NCBI GenBank assembly: GCA_025465145.1
Contig: JAODNS010000308.1
Location: 1-5,245 of the forward strand
Origin: Frankiales bacterium
GTDB lineage: Bacteria > Actinomycetota > Actinomycetes > Mycobacteriales > SCTD01
DNA length: 5,245 bases
Direction: 5' to 3'
In this document: in pieces, positions 4,557-5,245 of the stretch
How positions within the stretch are numbered: the first letter of the stretch is position 1
Layout of the letters: each line of letters begins with the position of its first letter
Notes under the pieces: generated by a model
What the model saw: only the letters and a program-made list of their open reading frames with translations
Databases searched by the model: none
Told to the model about the DNA's origin: nothing
Made by a program: the position numbers and the translations under genes

Positions 4557-5245
4557 TCAGGAGCGGGTGACGCGGGAGACCGCCGCCGTGCCCGCGCGGG
4601 GGGAGACCCGCTTGAGCAGCCAGGCCGGGACGACCTGGTAGCGCGGCGTCGGGATGATCGTGCGGCCGGCGGACACCGCGTCCAGCGCGGCCCGCGCCAC
4701 GACGTCCGGAGACGTCCCGCGCTTGGCGTACAGCTCGACCGCCTGCGCCTGGCGGGCCGCCGCCTCGCCGCGCATCGTCGCCGTCCGGACGATCGCCGTG
4801 TTGATGATCCCGGGGCACAGCGCGTGCACCCGGACGCCCTGCTTGCGCACCTCGACGTCCAGCGACTCGCTGAACCCGACGACCGCGGCCTTGGTCGTGC
4901 CGTACGGGACGAGGCCGGCGCTCGGCGTCAGGCCGGCCATCGAGGCGGTGTTCACGATGTGGGCCGGCCGCTCCTGCGCGAGCAGCCGCGGCAGGAACAC
5001 GTGCACGCCGTGCACGACGCCCATCAGGTTGACGTCGATCAGTGCGCGCCAGTCCTCGAGGGTCGTGTCCGCGACCGGCCCGCCGTGGCCGATGCCCGCG
5101 TTGTTGAACAGCAGGTCCAGCGGCCCGGCGGCGAAGACCTCGTCCGCGAGCGCCGCCAGCGCCGCCACGTCGGTGACGTCGACCTGGTGCGCCTGCGCGC
5201 GCTCGCCCGCCTCGGCCGCGACAGCCCGGGCCGCCGCGGCGTCCC
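4557..5245 (-). CDS. Short-chain dehydrogenase/reductase (SDR), N-terminus beyond window
   Basis: The frame is open from the right edge to a TGA at 4557-4559, giving 228 visible residues; an internal GTG at 5168 is not the start because SDR sequence (HQVDVTDVAAL) continues upstream of it. Seen in order, numbered from the first in-window residue: the adenine-ring D-V-T (about 22-24), NNAG (47-50), structural Asn72 (DVNLMG), catalytic Ser101 (NTAS), Tyr114 and Lys118 (YGTTK), and PG at 144-145. Ser-to-Tyr spacing of 13 and YxxxK are as in classical SDRs. The TGxxxGxG coenzyme motif lies outside the window. It should be a cytosolic NAD(P)-dependent oxidoreductase acting on an alcohol or ketone; the substrate cannot be told. 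The visible length plus a missing Rossmann start of about 45 residues fits a 270-280-aa protein. The last part (about 206-228; VPAWLLKRVSPRAGTAAVS) could be a membrane-associating tail. Located just upstream of the exported-protein gene on the same strand. Confidence 0.93.
   Translation of the reverse strand, partial: DAAAARAVAAEAGERAQAHQVDVTDVAALAALADEVFAAGPLDLLFNNAGIGHGGPVADTTLEDWRALIDVNLMGVVHGVHVFLPRLLAQERPAHIVNTASMAGLTPSAGLVPYGTTKAAVVGFSESLDVEVRKQGVRVHALCPGIINTAIVRTATMRGEAAARQAQAVELYAKRGTSPDVVARAALDAVSAGRTIIPTPRYQVVPAWLLKRVSPRAGTAAVSRVTRS

Noticed and set aside
3347..4570. Plus-strand frame of 407 codons
   Set aside because: It overlaps the isomerase out of frame and then runs antisense to the exported-protein gene; the product is almost only Arg/Gly/Ala.

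Overview
The window is about 5.2 kb of very GC-rich DNA with strong G/C preference at third codon positions, TTG/GTG starts, leaderless-looking promoters and protein families typical of Actinomycetota. A high-GC actinomycete chromosome is the best reading; the genus cannot be fixed from the sequence. No tRNA, rRNA, CRISPR array, transposase, integrase or phage gene is visible, and base composition looks even throughout. It reads as ordinary chromosome rather than a mobile island.

Layout. (1) Positions 1-582 (+) hold the C-terminal part of a DUF3618-type membrane-anchored, Ala-rich amphipathic protein; its start lies left of the window. (2) A perfect 12-bp-stem hairpin at 596-632 separates it from the next, convergent gene and probably terminates both. 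(3) Positions 644-2770 (-) encode a 708-aa SNF2-family helicase/ATPase with all core motifs intact and an unrecognised helical N-terminal region; it probably starts at a TTG behind a good Shine-Dalgarno. (4) A divergent intergenic region of about 208 bp (2771-2978) carries two inverted repeats and a leaderless-type promoter. (5) Positions 2979-3641 (+) encode a 220-aa crotonase-fold protein closest in motif pattern to plant-type enoyl-CoA delta-isomerases. (6) Positions 3638-4534 (-) encode a 298-aa exported protein: signal peptide, Ser/Ala-rich linker interrupted by a Gly/Pro hinge, and two probable beta-sandwich domains. It overlaps the isomerase gene tail-to-tail by 4 bp, sharing the palindrome CTAG. 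(7) Positions 4557-5245 (-) hold a short-chain dehydrogenase/reductase (SDR) whose N-terminus lies right of the window.

Working together. The SDR and the exported-protein gene point the same way with a 22-bp gap and may share a transcript, though the second gene has its own promoter candidate. The isomerase and SDR could both act on lipid or acyl substrates, but they are on opposite strands and nothing ties them directly. The helicase appears to stand alone; no nuclease, methylase or other defence partner is in view. I see no convincing undescribed multi-gene system. The points most worth a second look are the helicase N-terminus, the palindrome between its promoter elements, the shared-stop overlap, and the repeat-built linker of the exported protein.
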